From: JAFGDI01 sp963662515
GTDB lineage: Bacteria; Planctomycetota; Phycisphaerae; Sedimentisphaerales; SM23-30
Direction: 5' to 3'
Assembly (NCBI GenBank): GCA_963662515.1
Contig: OY759675.1
Span: 4,179,402 to 4,243,401, forward strand
DNA length: 64,000 nucleotides
The notes beneath the pieces are model-generated. The model was not told the origin of the DNA, ran no database searches, and worked only from the letters and a program-made list of their open reading frames with translations. Shown here one piece after another: positions 18,449-27,222 of the stretch (its first letter is position 1; the number at the start of each line of letters is the position of its first letter). Both the position numbers and the translations under genes were made by a program.

Positions 18449-18483
18449 CACTGTGCCAACCGGGTCAGCCAATTGGCACAGTG
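18449..18483 (-). terminator. Strong hairpin between the VIT/VWA and rhombosortase genes
   Basis: CACTGTGCCAA (18449-18459) and TTGGCACAGTG (18473-18483) form a perfect 11-bp stem. On the minus strand it is followed by TAATTTCTG, a weak U-tract. It may be a leaky terminator that lowers rhombosortase expression relative to its substrate, or an mRNA-stabilising stem. Confidence 0.5.
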
Positions 18484-18498
18484 CGGAATATGTGATGG

Positions 18499-20619
18499 TT
18501 ACTTCTTATTAACTTTGCTTTGCCTGCGTTTGTTCCAGAACATCAGGGCCAGTAATGCCGGGCCTACCGGTCCGCCGCCCAGACCGGGTGCCGGGCTGCC
18601 GTTGAATGACCCGCCGCTATTATTACCGTTACTGGTATTATTATCGACGCGGTAATTTTTCGCAGGTTGGGTAGCCTTCTGCTGCTGGGCCAGGCGTTCT
18701 TTCTGGGTGCGGTTGGCGTTCTTGCGATCGATACCCTGCTTTTCAAATTCCGAATCGGACATAACCAGCATAGAGGTATAATCGGTAACCAGCGAATATT
18801 CTTCGCCCAGACTGACGACCTTACCCCGGAGTGTCTCATCTTCGCCGAAATCTCTTATGTCCTGCATGTAGCCATCAATTTTAGACAAGGCCCAGATCCG
18901 TTCTAGTTCGGGGTTGTCGGTGTCCTGTTCGGGGAACATGACATTGCACTTCCAGCTTTTATCCTGGCCGCCGATATTAGCGGTCAACTCCATTTCAGCC
19001 GGGCCGGTTCCTGTATATTTGCCCAGTACAACCAGTTGCTGGCCACGGTACAGGCTGGCGGGTTTGGCAGGTGTCAGCTCGCGAACCTTTTCGCCCTTGA
19101 ATGTGAGAACTACATTTCGCATGTTCTGGTAGGCAGCTTTATTTTTCGCCTGCATTACCCGCCCGGCTATATCGTCATTACTGGATATGTTCATAGCAAA
19201 ACCGCCTGACACTTCGGCCAGCCGATCCATCAGCGGCTGATTGGCGCCATTACCAATGACGAAGGTGAACAGGCGTATGTCATATTTGCGGAGTAAAGCT
19301 ATGAACGCCTTATGCTGGGTCTCGCCGACATTGGCCACACCATCGGTTACCAGAATAACATTAGTAGTACGGTCAGCATCGACCTTGCCATAACCCATGA
19401 CCAGGGCATCGTAGATGTTCGTACCGCCATCGGCAGTAAGGGCATTTACCTGATCGATCGAGTTTTTAACATTCTGGTCGTTAGCAGAAAGATATCCCTT
19501 GGTTATGTCGTGGGCATTATCACTGAAAGCGATTATCCGGTAGCGGTCGTCAGCCTTGAACTTGCCCAGTGACTTACTTACTCCACGGGCAAGGGTCTGG
19601 ATCTTTTCACCGCTCATACTGCCGGACTTGTCCAGAATGAATACCCAGTCGGTGCCATTGGTTATGGGCTGAAGGTCAGCGGCCGGGGTGATAACGGCCA
19701 TGAAAGTGCCTTCGCTGTTTTTGTCCTGACGATATGGAATTAACTCAATTCTGGCTGGCACATCTTCTGCTAACTTGTAGTAGAAGACAATATCCTGTGT
19801 CAGGCTCATCTGGCCCTGATTGTCGATCCTGGCATTATATTCAAATTGGCCGGAGGGCACGGATTGAGGTGTGGTTGTCGGCGATGAAGCGCTCTCAACT
19901 GGCTGCCCGGCATCATCAACATTGCCAGAGGCAGGAGTGCCGCCGGCTGTTATTATGGCCTTATCCATATTGCCCGGCATTCTGACATCGGCAACCGGGA
20001 AGGCAGATTTAAGGGTCAGGTTGAAATTGAAGGCTTCCTTTACCTCAGTATCAGTTGACCAGAACCCGATACTCTCATCGTCGGTATTGCCTTCTTCCAG
20101 CGGGTAAGTGTATCTTCCGATATTGGCATCAATTTCGATAGGCTGATAATACACCATTCTCACTCTGGTGCTTTGCCCGGCCCGTACAGGTGATACTGAT
20201 ACCTGAAATGACATAAAATCATTCTTCTGGGCCAGAGCAGTGTCGTTGCCGCTGGCTTTCTGGTTCTGGTATGCCTGGCAGGCGCACTCTTTTTCCAATA
20301 CTTCGCCGATTACCTCCTGTCCATCGATCCAGAGAGAGACCTCCGACAGGCTGGCCTGTTTGGGCAGTGGGTGCGAGTAGGTTGCCTCCAGGTCAATGTC
20401 GCCGGTATTTTCAAATACCTGGTCAACTTCGGTCCGGGCAAAGCCATTGTTTATAACAACATCAACTTTGTGGCTTTTGATCGATATGCTGTCCTGATCG
20501 TGATTGCCGACAGGCTTGAGCAGCCCGGCAGCAAAACAGTCCGAGCCAGCAGCGACTGTCAGCAGCAGGATCATCGCCCGGGTAACATTCACACGACTTA
20601 GCTTTTGCAGGTAATTCAT
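18499..20619 (-). CDS. Exported VIT and VWA domain protein with GlyGly-CTERM-like tail
   Basis: A 706-residue exported protein. A signal peptide covers about residues 1-30. A VIT domain spans about 45-165 and includes two Cys (ECACQ). A von Willebrand A domain starts near 325 with a complete MIDAS: D330-K-S332-G-S334, T400 (GGTN) and D426 (TDGVAN). A Gln/Asn/Ser-rich linker leads to the tail PGLGGGPVGPALLALMFW followed by NKRRQSKVNKK: glycines, a short hydrophobic segment and a basic end, the layout of a GlyGly-CTERM sorting signal. AGGAG lies 7 bases before the ATG. The rhombosortase gene follows on the same strand. It is predicted to be membrane-tethered, then cleaved and released or lipid-modified. 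The ligand is unknown. Confidence 0.85.
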   Translation of the reverse strand: MNYLQKLSRVNVTRAMILLLTVAAGSDCFAAGLLKPVGNHDQDSISIKSHKVDVVINNGFARTEVDQVFENTGDIDLEATYSHPLPKQASLSEVSLWIDGQEVIGEVLEKECACQAYQNQKASGNDTALAQKNDFMSFQVSVSPVRAGQSTRVRMVYYQPIEIDANIGRYTYPLEEGNTDDESIGFWSTDTEVKEAFNFNLTLKSAFPVADVRMPGNMDKAIITAGGTPASGNVDDAGQPVESASSPTTTPQSVPSGQFEYNARIDNQGQMSLTQDIVFYYKLAEDVPARIELIPYRQDKNSEGTFMAVITPAADLQPITNGTDWVFILDKSGSMSGEKIQTLARGVSKSLGKFKADDRYRIIAFSDNAHDITKGYLSANDQNVKNSIDQVNALTADGGTNIYDALVMGYGKVDADRTTNVILVTDGVANVGETQHKAFIALLRKYDIRLFTFVIGNGANQPLMDRLAEVSGGFAMNISSNDDIAGRVMQAKNKAAYQNMRNVVLTFKGEKVRELTPAKPASLYRGQQLVVLGKYTGTGPAEMELTANIGGQDKSWKCNVMFPEQDTDNPELERIWALSKIDGYMQDIRDFGEDETLRGKVVSLGEEYSLVTDYTSMLVMSDSEFEKQGIDRKNANRTQKERLAQQQKATQPAKNYRVDNNTSNGNNSGGSFNGSPAPGLGGGPVGPALLALMFWNKRRQSKVNKK

Positions 20620-20919
20620 TTTTATCTCCTTGTAAAATAGGTTATTATTTTTCAGATTACCTTGAGTTGGCCATTCGCAATACCCGTGCCAGATTTCCCT
20701 GATTGATTTAACTTGTTTTTTGGGAAGTTTTTATGATGCCATGACGGTGTTAGGTGCAATAGGGACGGGAAATTCAAACTACATATATGTAGTTGCATGC
20801 ATGCATTTTATGTATGTATTATCAATGATGTTCTAAGGACATTATGAGAAATATCTATGTCACCCTAACTTTCGAGGGCATGGATAATTACAGGAAAACA
20901 ATTATAGGCCATAGTTATC
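20620..20919. other. Intergenic region with an 18-bp palindrome
   Basis: Upstream region of the VIT/VWA gene. It contains the perfect 18-bp palindrome AACTACATATATGTAGTT at 20777-20794, immediately followed by TGCATGCATGCA (20794-20805). No ORF is supportable. The palindrome could be an operator or part of the border of the decayed insertion element that follows. Confidence 0.35.
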
Positions 20920-21227
20920 CCAGTAATCATTTTCACATTATCTTCAGTTTAAAGATATGATGGGGCTGTTAACTCCGGAATGGCGGGAGGAGCTGTACAG
21001 TTATATTTGCGGTACTGCTCAGGCTCTCGATTGTGACATGCTGGCAATAGGTAAGCATGTCGGTTATTCCGCAAGTATGTCAATATATAGCAGGTCAGCA
21101 AGAGCATCATCAAAAACGGACATTTCAAGATGAGTTAAGTGTTTATTTGCCCGGCATGGAATTGAATTTGATTCAGATAAAAGTGATTGACAAAATTGAT
21201 AGTCAAGTTATCCTGTGCTTAGATTAA
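20920..21227 (+). pseudogene. IS200/REP-associated Y1 transposase remnant
   Basis: Pieces of a Y1 (HUH, IS200-like) transposase occur in three frames. First HFHIIFSLK at about 20928, then MMGLLTPEWREELYSYICG and QALDCDMLAIGKHVGYSAS from 20957, then VCQYIAGQQEHHQKRTFQDE from 21075 to the stop at 21225-21227. The last piece is the well-conserved end of these proteins. The central region with the catalytic tyrosine is missing between LAIGKH and GYSAS, so the gene is frameshifted and internally deleted. Its end overlaps the false upstream extension of the next gene. Confidence 0.75.
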
Positions 21228-21274
21228 ATAACAATACTAAGGTCTGTAGATTGACAGGAAAATCAGGATATAGC

Positions 21275-22102
21275 ATGTATAACAGAATCTTAATAACCGG
21301 GGCCAGTGGTTTTATCGGAGGTGAGTTGGCCAGTCTGTATGCCCGGCAAAGTAAAATGATTTATAGTGGTTATCTGCGTAACTGTCCGGCAGTTGGAAAG
21401 CCGCTGCGGTTTGATATTCGGGATGAAAGTTCGGTTCGGCAGGCGCTGGAGCAGGCCCGACCGGAGCTGGTGATCCACTGTGCTTATGACAATACGGCAG
21501 GTAATCGCTGGAGTGTAATTGTAGATGGTACTGAAGCTTTATGCCGGGCTTGTAATGAGATCGTGCCGGGCGTTAGATTCATATTCCTGAGCAGCGAATG
21601 GGTATTCGACGGCAGCAGAGGTCCATACAGCGAAGAAGACATCCCGCAACCGGAGACCGAATATGGGCGTGCCAAACTTGCCGCCGAACAAATTGTATCA
21701 GGATCAATGAGCAATTATGCCATAGTGCGTACCGGGCTGGTGAGCAGAGAAACCCCTCTCGCCCCTCGCTGGCAGGTAGAAGAAGATAAGCTCCGCGCCG
21801 GACAGGTGGTGCAATATTACGACAATGAGATCCGCAATCCGATACATGTAGCTGACTTGTGCAAAGCGATCGAACTATTGGGCGATTCAGAAGAAAGCGG
21901 CGTGTGGCATATTGCAGGCCCTGACTATATGTCGCGTTATGAAGAACTGGAAATGTTCGTCCGCTGGCGTGGTCTGCCGCTGGAGCTGATCAAGCCGGGC
22001 CATTCTGATGGTAAAAACCGGCCACTGGACTGTTCGATACGAATCGATAAATTTAGCAATCGCTTCGGGCTGAAAATACGCGGTCCGAAAGAATATTTTT
22101 AA
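21275..22102 (+). CDS. RmlD-like NAD(P)-dependent sugar reductase/epimerase
   Basis: A 275-residue extended SDR. ATG 21275 is chosen because AGGA precedes it and the protein then begins MYNRILITGASGFIGGEL, the nucleotide-binding loop of the family. An upstream GTG (21215) would run into the transposase remnant. SSEWVFDG at 106-113 and the catalytic Y130-G-R-A-K134 are present. It resembles dTDP-4-dehydrorhamnose reductase (RmlD) and related sugar-nucleotide reductases, but the other rhamnose genes are not nearby, so the substrate is open. It converges on the exopolysaccharide operon. Confidence 0.75.
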   Translation: MYNRILITGASGFIGGELASLYARQSKMIYSGYLRNCPAVGKPLRFDIRDESSVRQALEQARPELVIHCAYDNTAGNRWSVIVDGTEALCRACNEIVPGVRFIFLSSEWVFDGSRGPYSEEDIPQPETEYGRAKLAAEQIVSGSMSNYAIVRTGLVSRETPLAPRWQVEEDKLRAGQVVQYYDNEIRNPIHVADLCKAIELLGDSEESGVWHIAGPDYMSRYEELEMFVRWRGLPLELIKPGHSDGKNRPLDCSIRIDKFSNRFGLKIRGPKEYF

Positions 22103-22126
22103 GCGTTCAAGGTTACTAATAACAAA

Positions 22127-22156
22127 CAGCCACAAGCATTGATTTGCTTATGGCTG
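22127..22156 (+). terminator. Hairpin downstream of the RmlD-like gene
   Basis: CAGCCACAAGCA (22127-22138) pairs with TGCTTATGGCTG (22145-22156) with one mismatch. The downstream sequence TCTATCTACTCTCC is pyrimidine-rich but not a clean T-tract. Confidence 0.4.
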
Positions 22157-22200
22157 TCTATCTACTCTCCCTATCGGAAAACACTGTTATATTCAATACC

Positions 22201-22227
22201 AGAATAAGGGGTCCGTCCCCTTTAATT
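22201..22227. repeat. REP-like hairpin between convergent genes
   Basis: AAGGGG (22206-22211) and CCCCTT (22217-22222) form a stem around TCCGT, and AGAAT/ATTCT extend it with a small bulge. The GGGGTCCGTCCCC core resembles REP-type palindromes that Y1 transposases mobilise; a decayed Y1 transposase lies about 1 kb away. It may also act as the terminator of the exopolysaccharide operon. Confidence 0.4.
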
Positions 22228-22228
22228 C

Positions 22229-23707
22229 TCAGCTATGTATAGTTTCAAATAATTCTTTATCTTTTTCTTCTAATACTATCTTACGCTGTTCGTTGGTCAT
22301 TCTCATATTGGTACTTATGCGGTTAAGCAGCCAGTTTACATTTTCATCGTGGCGTCTGTCCTTTTCAATCGACTGCAACTGGAGTATTACCATTTCTCTT
22401 TCTTCCTTATCGAGATAGAACCTGGTTGTCCAGCAGTCAGTAGGAAAATCGCCAATAATACTTTCATTTCTTACCCATTGCAGGGTCTTATACTCTGGTC
22501 TGCCAAAAGAATTAACACCCTCCAAAGTCATTACAGCCCGGTCTAATCTGATCTTTTCAAATAGCGGTTTCATCTTTTCCCATAGAGATTCTATTTCGTT
22601 ATAACGGTCAACCACAGTAGCCGGTTTAATATTTATTCTCAACCTGTAGAGCAACTTGTGTACAGACAAACACCCGATTCTGACAGCTAAATAGACACAG
22701 CCGGCCAGATAAACACTACTAAGAGCAAACACGACAAAGTGATTAAGAAAAACACTCGACAGTGAAATAACACAACCAATAGTAGCCACCAGCCACAGCA
22801 CCCAGGCAGCAGCACGCACATTAAGACCGCGAGCCCTGACACAATGATGAATATGCGAAAGGTCACCCTGATATATTGGCCTGAAAGTGCTGAACCGGCG
22901 CAAGATCGACATCATAGTATCGAGTACCGGCAAACTGAGCATAGTATAAGCGACCGGCAACATAAAGACAGCATTAAGCGACAGGATTCTCAAACTGAGT
23001 ATTCCTATCAGTAAGCCGGTAAGCTGTGAGCCGGAATCACCCAAAAATATACTCGCCGGATGATAATTGAACACCAGAATAGCAGCAAGCGCCCCCGCCA
23101 GGGAAATAGCCATAATAGCATCACTATAATTGCCATTGATAAAACCCAGGGCTGCCAGACACAAGCATATTATCATACTAACGCCAGAAGCCAGTCCGTC
23201 CATACCATCCATAAAATTAAAGGCATTACAACTGCCCACTATCCAGAACATAGCCAGTGGTATGGCAAACGCTCCGCAGCTGAAATCAAAGAAGCCAAAA
23301 AAATCGATCATACGGAAAGGCGTGCCGGGTAAAACGAACATCAATGCGGCAATAGTCTGAAAGCACAACTTAGTAAATGGTTTGATCTGAAAGATATCAT
23401 CATAAACACCCAGCGAAAGAATAACACCACAAGCCATTAAAATACCAGCCAGATTAGTTATGTGGAAATCAGAATTAGAAAATGCCAGATATCCGCTGAA
23501 CAAAACTGCTATTGATATCGGTATCCCCCCCAGCGAGACGACTTTCCGATCATGCACCTTCAGCCTGCCGTCAGGCTGATCGCTGATCCCGATCCTGTGA
23601 CAAACCCTTTTAGTCATAACCACAAGAATAAGACCAGTAACAAATGAGGTCACAAAGACAGCAAAGCTCATTATCTCACTGGTCATGTCAAGAACAACTC
23701 TTTCCAT
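22229..23707 (-). CDS. WecA/MraY-family polyprenyl-phosphate sugar-1-phosphate transferase
   Basis: A multi-membrane-span phosphoglycosyltransferase that should start lipid-linked glycan synthesis by moving a HexNAc-1-phosphate onto undecaprenyl phosphate. The conserved motifs are visible: YDDIFQIKP with D103-D104, NFMDGMDGLASG (N164, D167, D170) and FLGDSGSQ. About ten hydrophobic helices fill the first 345 residues. A soluble tail of about 150 residues follows, which is absent from minimal WecA. It is the last gene of the minus-strand operon with the Wza-like and Wzz/kinase genes. The ribosome-binding site is poor (GGAAG lies far upstream), so the start is not certain. Confidence 0.85.
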   Translation of the reverse strand: MERVVLDMTSEIMSFAVFVTSFVTGLILVVMTKRVCHRIGISDQPDGRLKVHDRKVVSLGGIPISIAVLFSGYLAFSNSDFHITNLAGILMACGVILSLGVYDDIFQIKPFTKLCFQTIAALMFVLPGTPFRMIDFFGFFDFSCGAFAIPLAMFWIVGSCNAFNFMDGMDGLASGVSMIICLCLAALGFINGNYSDAIMAISLAGALAAILVFNYHPASIFLGDSGSQLTGLLIGILSLRILSLNAVFMLPVAYTMLSLPVLDTMMSILRRFSTFRPIYQGDLSHIHHCVRARGLNVRAAAWVLWLVATIGCVISLSSVFLNHFVVFALSSVYLAGCVYLAVRIGCLSVHKLLYRLRINIKPATVVDRYNEIESLWEKMKPLFEKIRLDRAVMTLEGVNSFGRPEYKTLQWVRNESIIGDFPTDCWTTRFYLDKEEREMVILQLQSIEKDRRHDENVNWLLNRISTNMRMTNEQRKIVLEEKDKELFETIHS

Positions 23708-23750
23708 AATAATTAATCTTCCAATGTTTTACGATTTCTCTATTCCAGTT

Positions 23751-25883
23751 TTACGCATTCTGATAGCTAACTGAATGACTGCTGCCGGGCATTTCAACAC
23801 AACCCAGGCTGACAGCACCCCTTTGCTCAATCTGCTCTGTAGCTATTAATTTATTCTCTGCGCTACTGCTCCTGCTCACAAAAATAGCCTTACCAATTAC
23901 CTGTAATATATTGTCGGTATCATAATAACCAATAGATGAGGTATCATATATCACCCAGTCGTAGCGAGACTGTAGTTTCCAGTTCAATGCTGAAATAGAC
24001 TGTTCCAGCTCAGCGGTATCAGGACGATTATCCAGATCGAGCGTCAGAGTAGCGATATTGCTGTTTTCGCTCTTACAAACAAATTCATCCAGATCGTAAT
24101 TACCATTCAAAACCAGATCTGCGTAAATAGTACGCCCGATAGGAAAAGCCTTTGACAGCTTATCACTGGCCGGATTGGCATTAACAACCAATACGCTTCT
24201 GCCTGCCTGAGCCAGCAAATGGGTCAGATTACAGACCAAAACCGTTTTGCCGCTCTTAGCTTCATTTCCGGTAATAACCAGACTCTGACGAGTCTTGCCA
24301 AATCTACTCAGTAAGTTTGTACTTATCTCGCGGTATTGTTCTGCCTGCTGACAGTGAGGATAAGTATGCACGAGATTGTAGAGCATACTGTCATTGACCT
24401 TGCCGTCAAGCTCATCTACCGCAACACCTGATATGCGTCCGAGCACTTCGACATGCTTTTCGTTTTCCTGGCTATGCCCGGCATTATTACCCGCCCCGAC
24501 ATATCCATTTACCATCTGATAATTAACAGGCATATACATAGGCTGCGGATAAGGCATACCCATAGGCATACCATAATTCTGCTGACAAGCCAGTTCAGTT
24601 ATTCTCATCTTTTCCAGACCCAGTACAAATATAACACTGAAGATCGAGCCAAGCAACAGCACCAACCCGGCGCGTTTGCGAGGTGATATGCCGGCGGTAG
24701 TATCTGGCACATTAGCAGCGCATACTATTGTAACCGGATCGCCAGTAAGTTTTTGTCTGAACTTATATTGCTGTATCTCATTATGAATTTGATCACGCAT
24801 TTTACGGGCATCAGCCAGTTGACTGTTAATCCTGCCCAAACGGGTAACTATTTCACTGTTATTTAATGCCTGATCCTTTTTTACACTTATTTCCCTGCTG
24901 ATAGTTTCTTTTTCCAATGCTATTGTAGCTAAAGTCTCAACATTTTGTTTTTGCAGAGAGACAAGCAACATCTGGGCATGGCGTACCAGATTATCCTTTG
25001 CCAGAGCTATTCTCTGCCTCACCTTTTGCAATTCGCGGTGGCCGGGCAGATAAATGCGAGCATATTCCTTTTCGGTGTCTTCCAGACTGGTTATTTCTCT
25101 TATCATTGAATTTACGGTTACATCTTTACGAACTGCCTCTATCGGAATGGACATCGGGTCATTAAGGTCGCCCATAGTGATCTTCTGCATAACAGCTAAC
25201 TGTGCGTTAAGCTCAGCTTCTTTACTGAGATAACCCTGCAATTTGCCCTGCAGGTCATTTACTATTTTTTCACTATTGTCTATAGTAGTACCACTGCCAA
25301 TGATCATATTTTCACGACGGAAAGCATCGAGTTCGTTTTCTTTTTCTTTAACCTTACCTTCCAATGAAAGTATCTGGTCGGTCATCTGATCGAGCAGAAC
25401 ATTAGCCTGAGCATTTTTCATAACAGAAGATGTTTCAATAAATGAAGAAGAAAGATTATTGGCTATTGCCGCGGCACGCTGCGCATCGGCAGAAATACCA
25501 ACTATCTTAATAACACCAGCCTGCAGGTCAGTGCGGAGCCTTGAACTTTCGCGTAACTGACGCATCGTGATCGGAGAAAGCATAGAAGGGTCAGAGTTAA
25601 GTCTGGCCAGAGCCATTTCATAAACCCGGTCCGACTTCAACAGTTCAACCTGAGAATTATATGAACTATTGCCTCCCAGCAATACTCCCAGAGAAGAAGC
25701 TGCCGGCTGACCTTCAGTAGTGACTTTAACCTGGGCAGTAGCCTCATATTTCGGAGCAAAGACTGTCACCGTAGCAACTGCCATAGCACAGACCAGGGTC
25801 AGGCAGGCGGCTAACTGCCATTTGCGGCGGTTAAGGGCCTCAACTGGGTTAAAGGACATCTGGTTTTTAGTATTATAACTCAT
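23751..25883 (-). CDS. Wzz chain-length protein fused to a BY-kinase-like domain with degenerate Walker A'
   Basis: A 710-residue polysaccharide co-polymerase. Membrane helix 1 is at about 23-43, a long coiled coil at 160-380, and helix 2 at about 404-424. A Tyr/Met/Pro-rich cytoplasmic linker (438-460) leads to a P-loop domain with Walker A GNEAKSGKT at 539-547 and Walker B WVIYDTS with D647. In active bacterial tyrosine kinases the Walker A' motif is of the form DxDxR; here it is VNANPAS (567-573), so both Asp are Asn and the Arg is lost. There is no C-terminal tyrosine cluster. The protein probably controls chain length by nucleotide binding or oligomerisation, without normal kinase activity. 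Same operon as the Wza-like exporter. Confidence 0.85.
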   Translation of the reverse strand: MSYNTKNQMSFNPVEALNRRKWQLAACLTLVCAMAVATVTVFAPKYEATAQVKVTTEGQPAASSLGVLLGGNSSYNSQVELLKSDRVYEMALARLNSDPSMLSPITMRQLRESSRLRTDLQAGVIKIVGISADAQRAAAIANNLSSSFIETSSVMKNAQANVLLDQMTDQILSLEGKVKEKENELDAFRRENMIIGSGTTIDNSEKIVNDLQGKLQGYLSKEAELNAQLAVMQKITMGDLNDPMSIPIEAVRKDVTVNSMIREITSLEDTEKEYARIYLPGHRELQKVRQRIALAKDNLVRHAQMLLVSLQKQNVETLATIALEKETISREISVKKDQALNNSEIVTRLGRINSQLADARKMRDQIHNEIQQYKFRQKLTGDPVTIVCAANVPDTTAGISPRKRAGLVLLLGSIFSVIFVLGLEKMRITELACQQNYGMPMGMPYPQPMYMPVNYQMVNGYVGAGNNAGHSQENEKHVEVLGRISGVAVDELDGKVNDSMLYNLVHTYPHCQQAEQYREISTNLLSRFGKTRQSLVITGNEAKSGKTVLVCNLTHLLAQAGRSVLVVNANPASDKLSKAFPIGRTIYADLVLNGNYDLDEFVCKSENSNIATLTLDLDNRPDTAELEQSISALNWKLQSRYDWVIYDTSSIGYYDTDNILQVIGKAIFVSRSSSAENKLIATEQIEQRGAVSLGCVEMPGSSHSVSYQNA

Positions 25884-25947
25884 TTTTTCAAAACCTCTTT
25901 ATTCAGTGAATGTGTCTTTTCACGCTTTTGCTTTAGAATCATCAATA

Positions 25948-27222
25948 TCAATTTTCATCTCTGTAACGATAAGAGCCAGGCCAGCCCCATTTCTCGGCAG
26001 CATCGTAAGTGGTATCAACACCAACCCGTACTCCGCCGGTAAACAGGCCAAAGAAACCCTGCCAGAATTTCTTCCACGGGTCAACAGGCATTATCAAAGT
26101 ATCATTACAGGCGAGCATGATATTCTCACCTTCACCTTTCAATACCTTATCGACATTTACCTGTATTTCTCTTTCAGTTCCGTCGGTATTTCTGCGTATA
26201 ATTCTGCATTCCTTAGCCTTGGCTATTTCGGTAGGACCACCAGCCAGTGCCAATGCCTGTAAGAGGGTCAAAGGCCGGCGGAAGACCTGTGAGCCGCGGA
26301 GTCTGAATTCTCCGGAAAAATACACGAATCCTTCGCTGACCGGCAGTATCCTTATTACATCACCTGAACGAACTAAAGGGTTGATCTGATCAAGATTACC
26401 CTCGCCCATTACCCGACCCAGCGGTATCAATTCTCTTTGATATTGTGTACCGCGATAATTACGATATTCGGCACCGGGCATAAATGCTATATCAGCAAAA
26501 TTTTTGTATGCTCCTCTCATTATTTCGACATAAGGAGATACATTTGAAGTAAGTCCGCCAGCCTCATTTATCACTTCCAATATTGAAACCGCATCATATC
26601 GCAGAGTCACAGCTCCAGGGCTTCTTACCTCACCCAGAACCAATACTTTCTTACTTTCATAACTATCAACTGTAACATCAACTTTAGGATTCTTCATATA
26701 ATGAGAAGCCAGCGTTGTCAACAGAGTCTTTTGTATGTCATCAACAGTCATTCCTGCCACACTGACATGGTTTAAAACTGGCAGGTATATCATACCATTG
26801 CGATCAACCTCTACCTTGATCACTGCTTCTTTGTCAGGATCTACAAGTTGATCGATCTTAAGCATAAGCACATCGCCCGCCCCTACATGATATTCTTTAC
26901 TGACGATATCATTGGTCGGCTTTTCATGCAATATACTGCCGTAAGTTGATGGATCATTCACCGGACGAGAGCTATAGACATTATTTTCCAGATTGGCAAA
27001 CTGATATCCTCCCTGGAGCTGCTGTGTATTGCCCCGACTGACAGAACGATAACTAACCCTGGCATTATCCGGGCTATAGCCATCTAAGGAACTGGGCGGT
27101 GAAGCGATCTTATAATTAGTTACCCTGGTGGCAGAGGTTGACTTATTGGCACAACCTACACTCATCAAGACAAGCGTTGCCATCATCATTATTATTGTCA
27201 TGTTCATTCTGGCTCTTATCAT
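25948..27222 (-). CDS. Wza-type polysaccharide export outer-membrane lipoprotein
   Basis: A 424-residue lipoprotein: signal with LMSVGC and the lipidated Cys at 24. It is followed by a polysaccharide export (PES) domain around 110-195, starting YHVGAGDVLMLKID, and SLBB-type domains (VLVLGEVRSPGAV and VYFSGEFRLRG). It should form the outer-membrane channel that exports the glycan made with the downstream Wzz/kinase-like and WecA-like proteins. It is the first gene of the operon. Residues 380-424 lack a clear amphipathic Wza helix, so the pore detail is uncertain. The region upstream carries three GTTAAY repeats that might bind a regulator. Confidence 0.9.
   Translation of the reverse strand: MIRARMNMTIIMMMATLVLMSVGCANKSTSATRVTNYKIASPPSSLDGYSPDNARVSYRSVSRGNTQQLQGGYQFANLENNVYSSRPVNDPSTYGSILHEKPTNDIVSKEYHVGAGDVLMLKIDQLVDPDKEAVIKVEVDRNGMIYLPVLNHVSVAGMTVDDIQKTLLTTLASHYMKNPKVDVTVDSYESKKVLVLGEVRSPGAVTLRYDAVSILEVINEAGGLTSNVSPYVEIMRGAYKNFADIAFMPGAEYRNYRGTQYQRELIPLGRVMGEGNLDQINPLVRSGDVIRILPVSEGFVYFSGEFRLRGSQVFRRPLTLLQALALAGGPTEIAKAKECRIIRRNTDGTEREIQVNVDKVLKGEGENIMLACNDTLIMPVDPWKKFWQGFFGLFTGGVRVGVDTTYDAAEKWGWPGSYRYRDEN

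Noticed and set aside
21215..21274. Upstream GTG start of the RmlD-like gene
   Set aside because: The extra 20 residues overlap the end of the transposase remnant; ATG 21275 has a ribosome-binding site and gives the correct family N-terminus.
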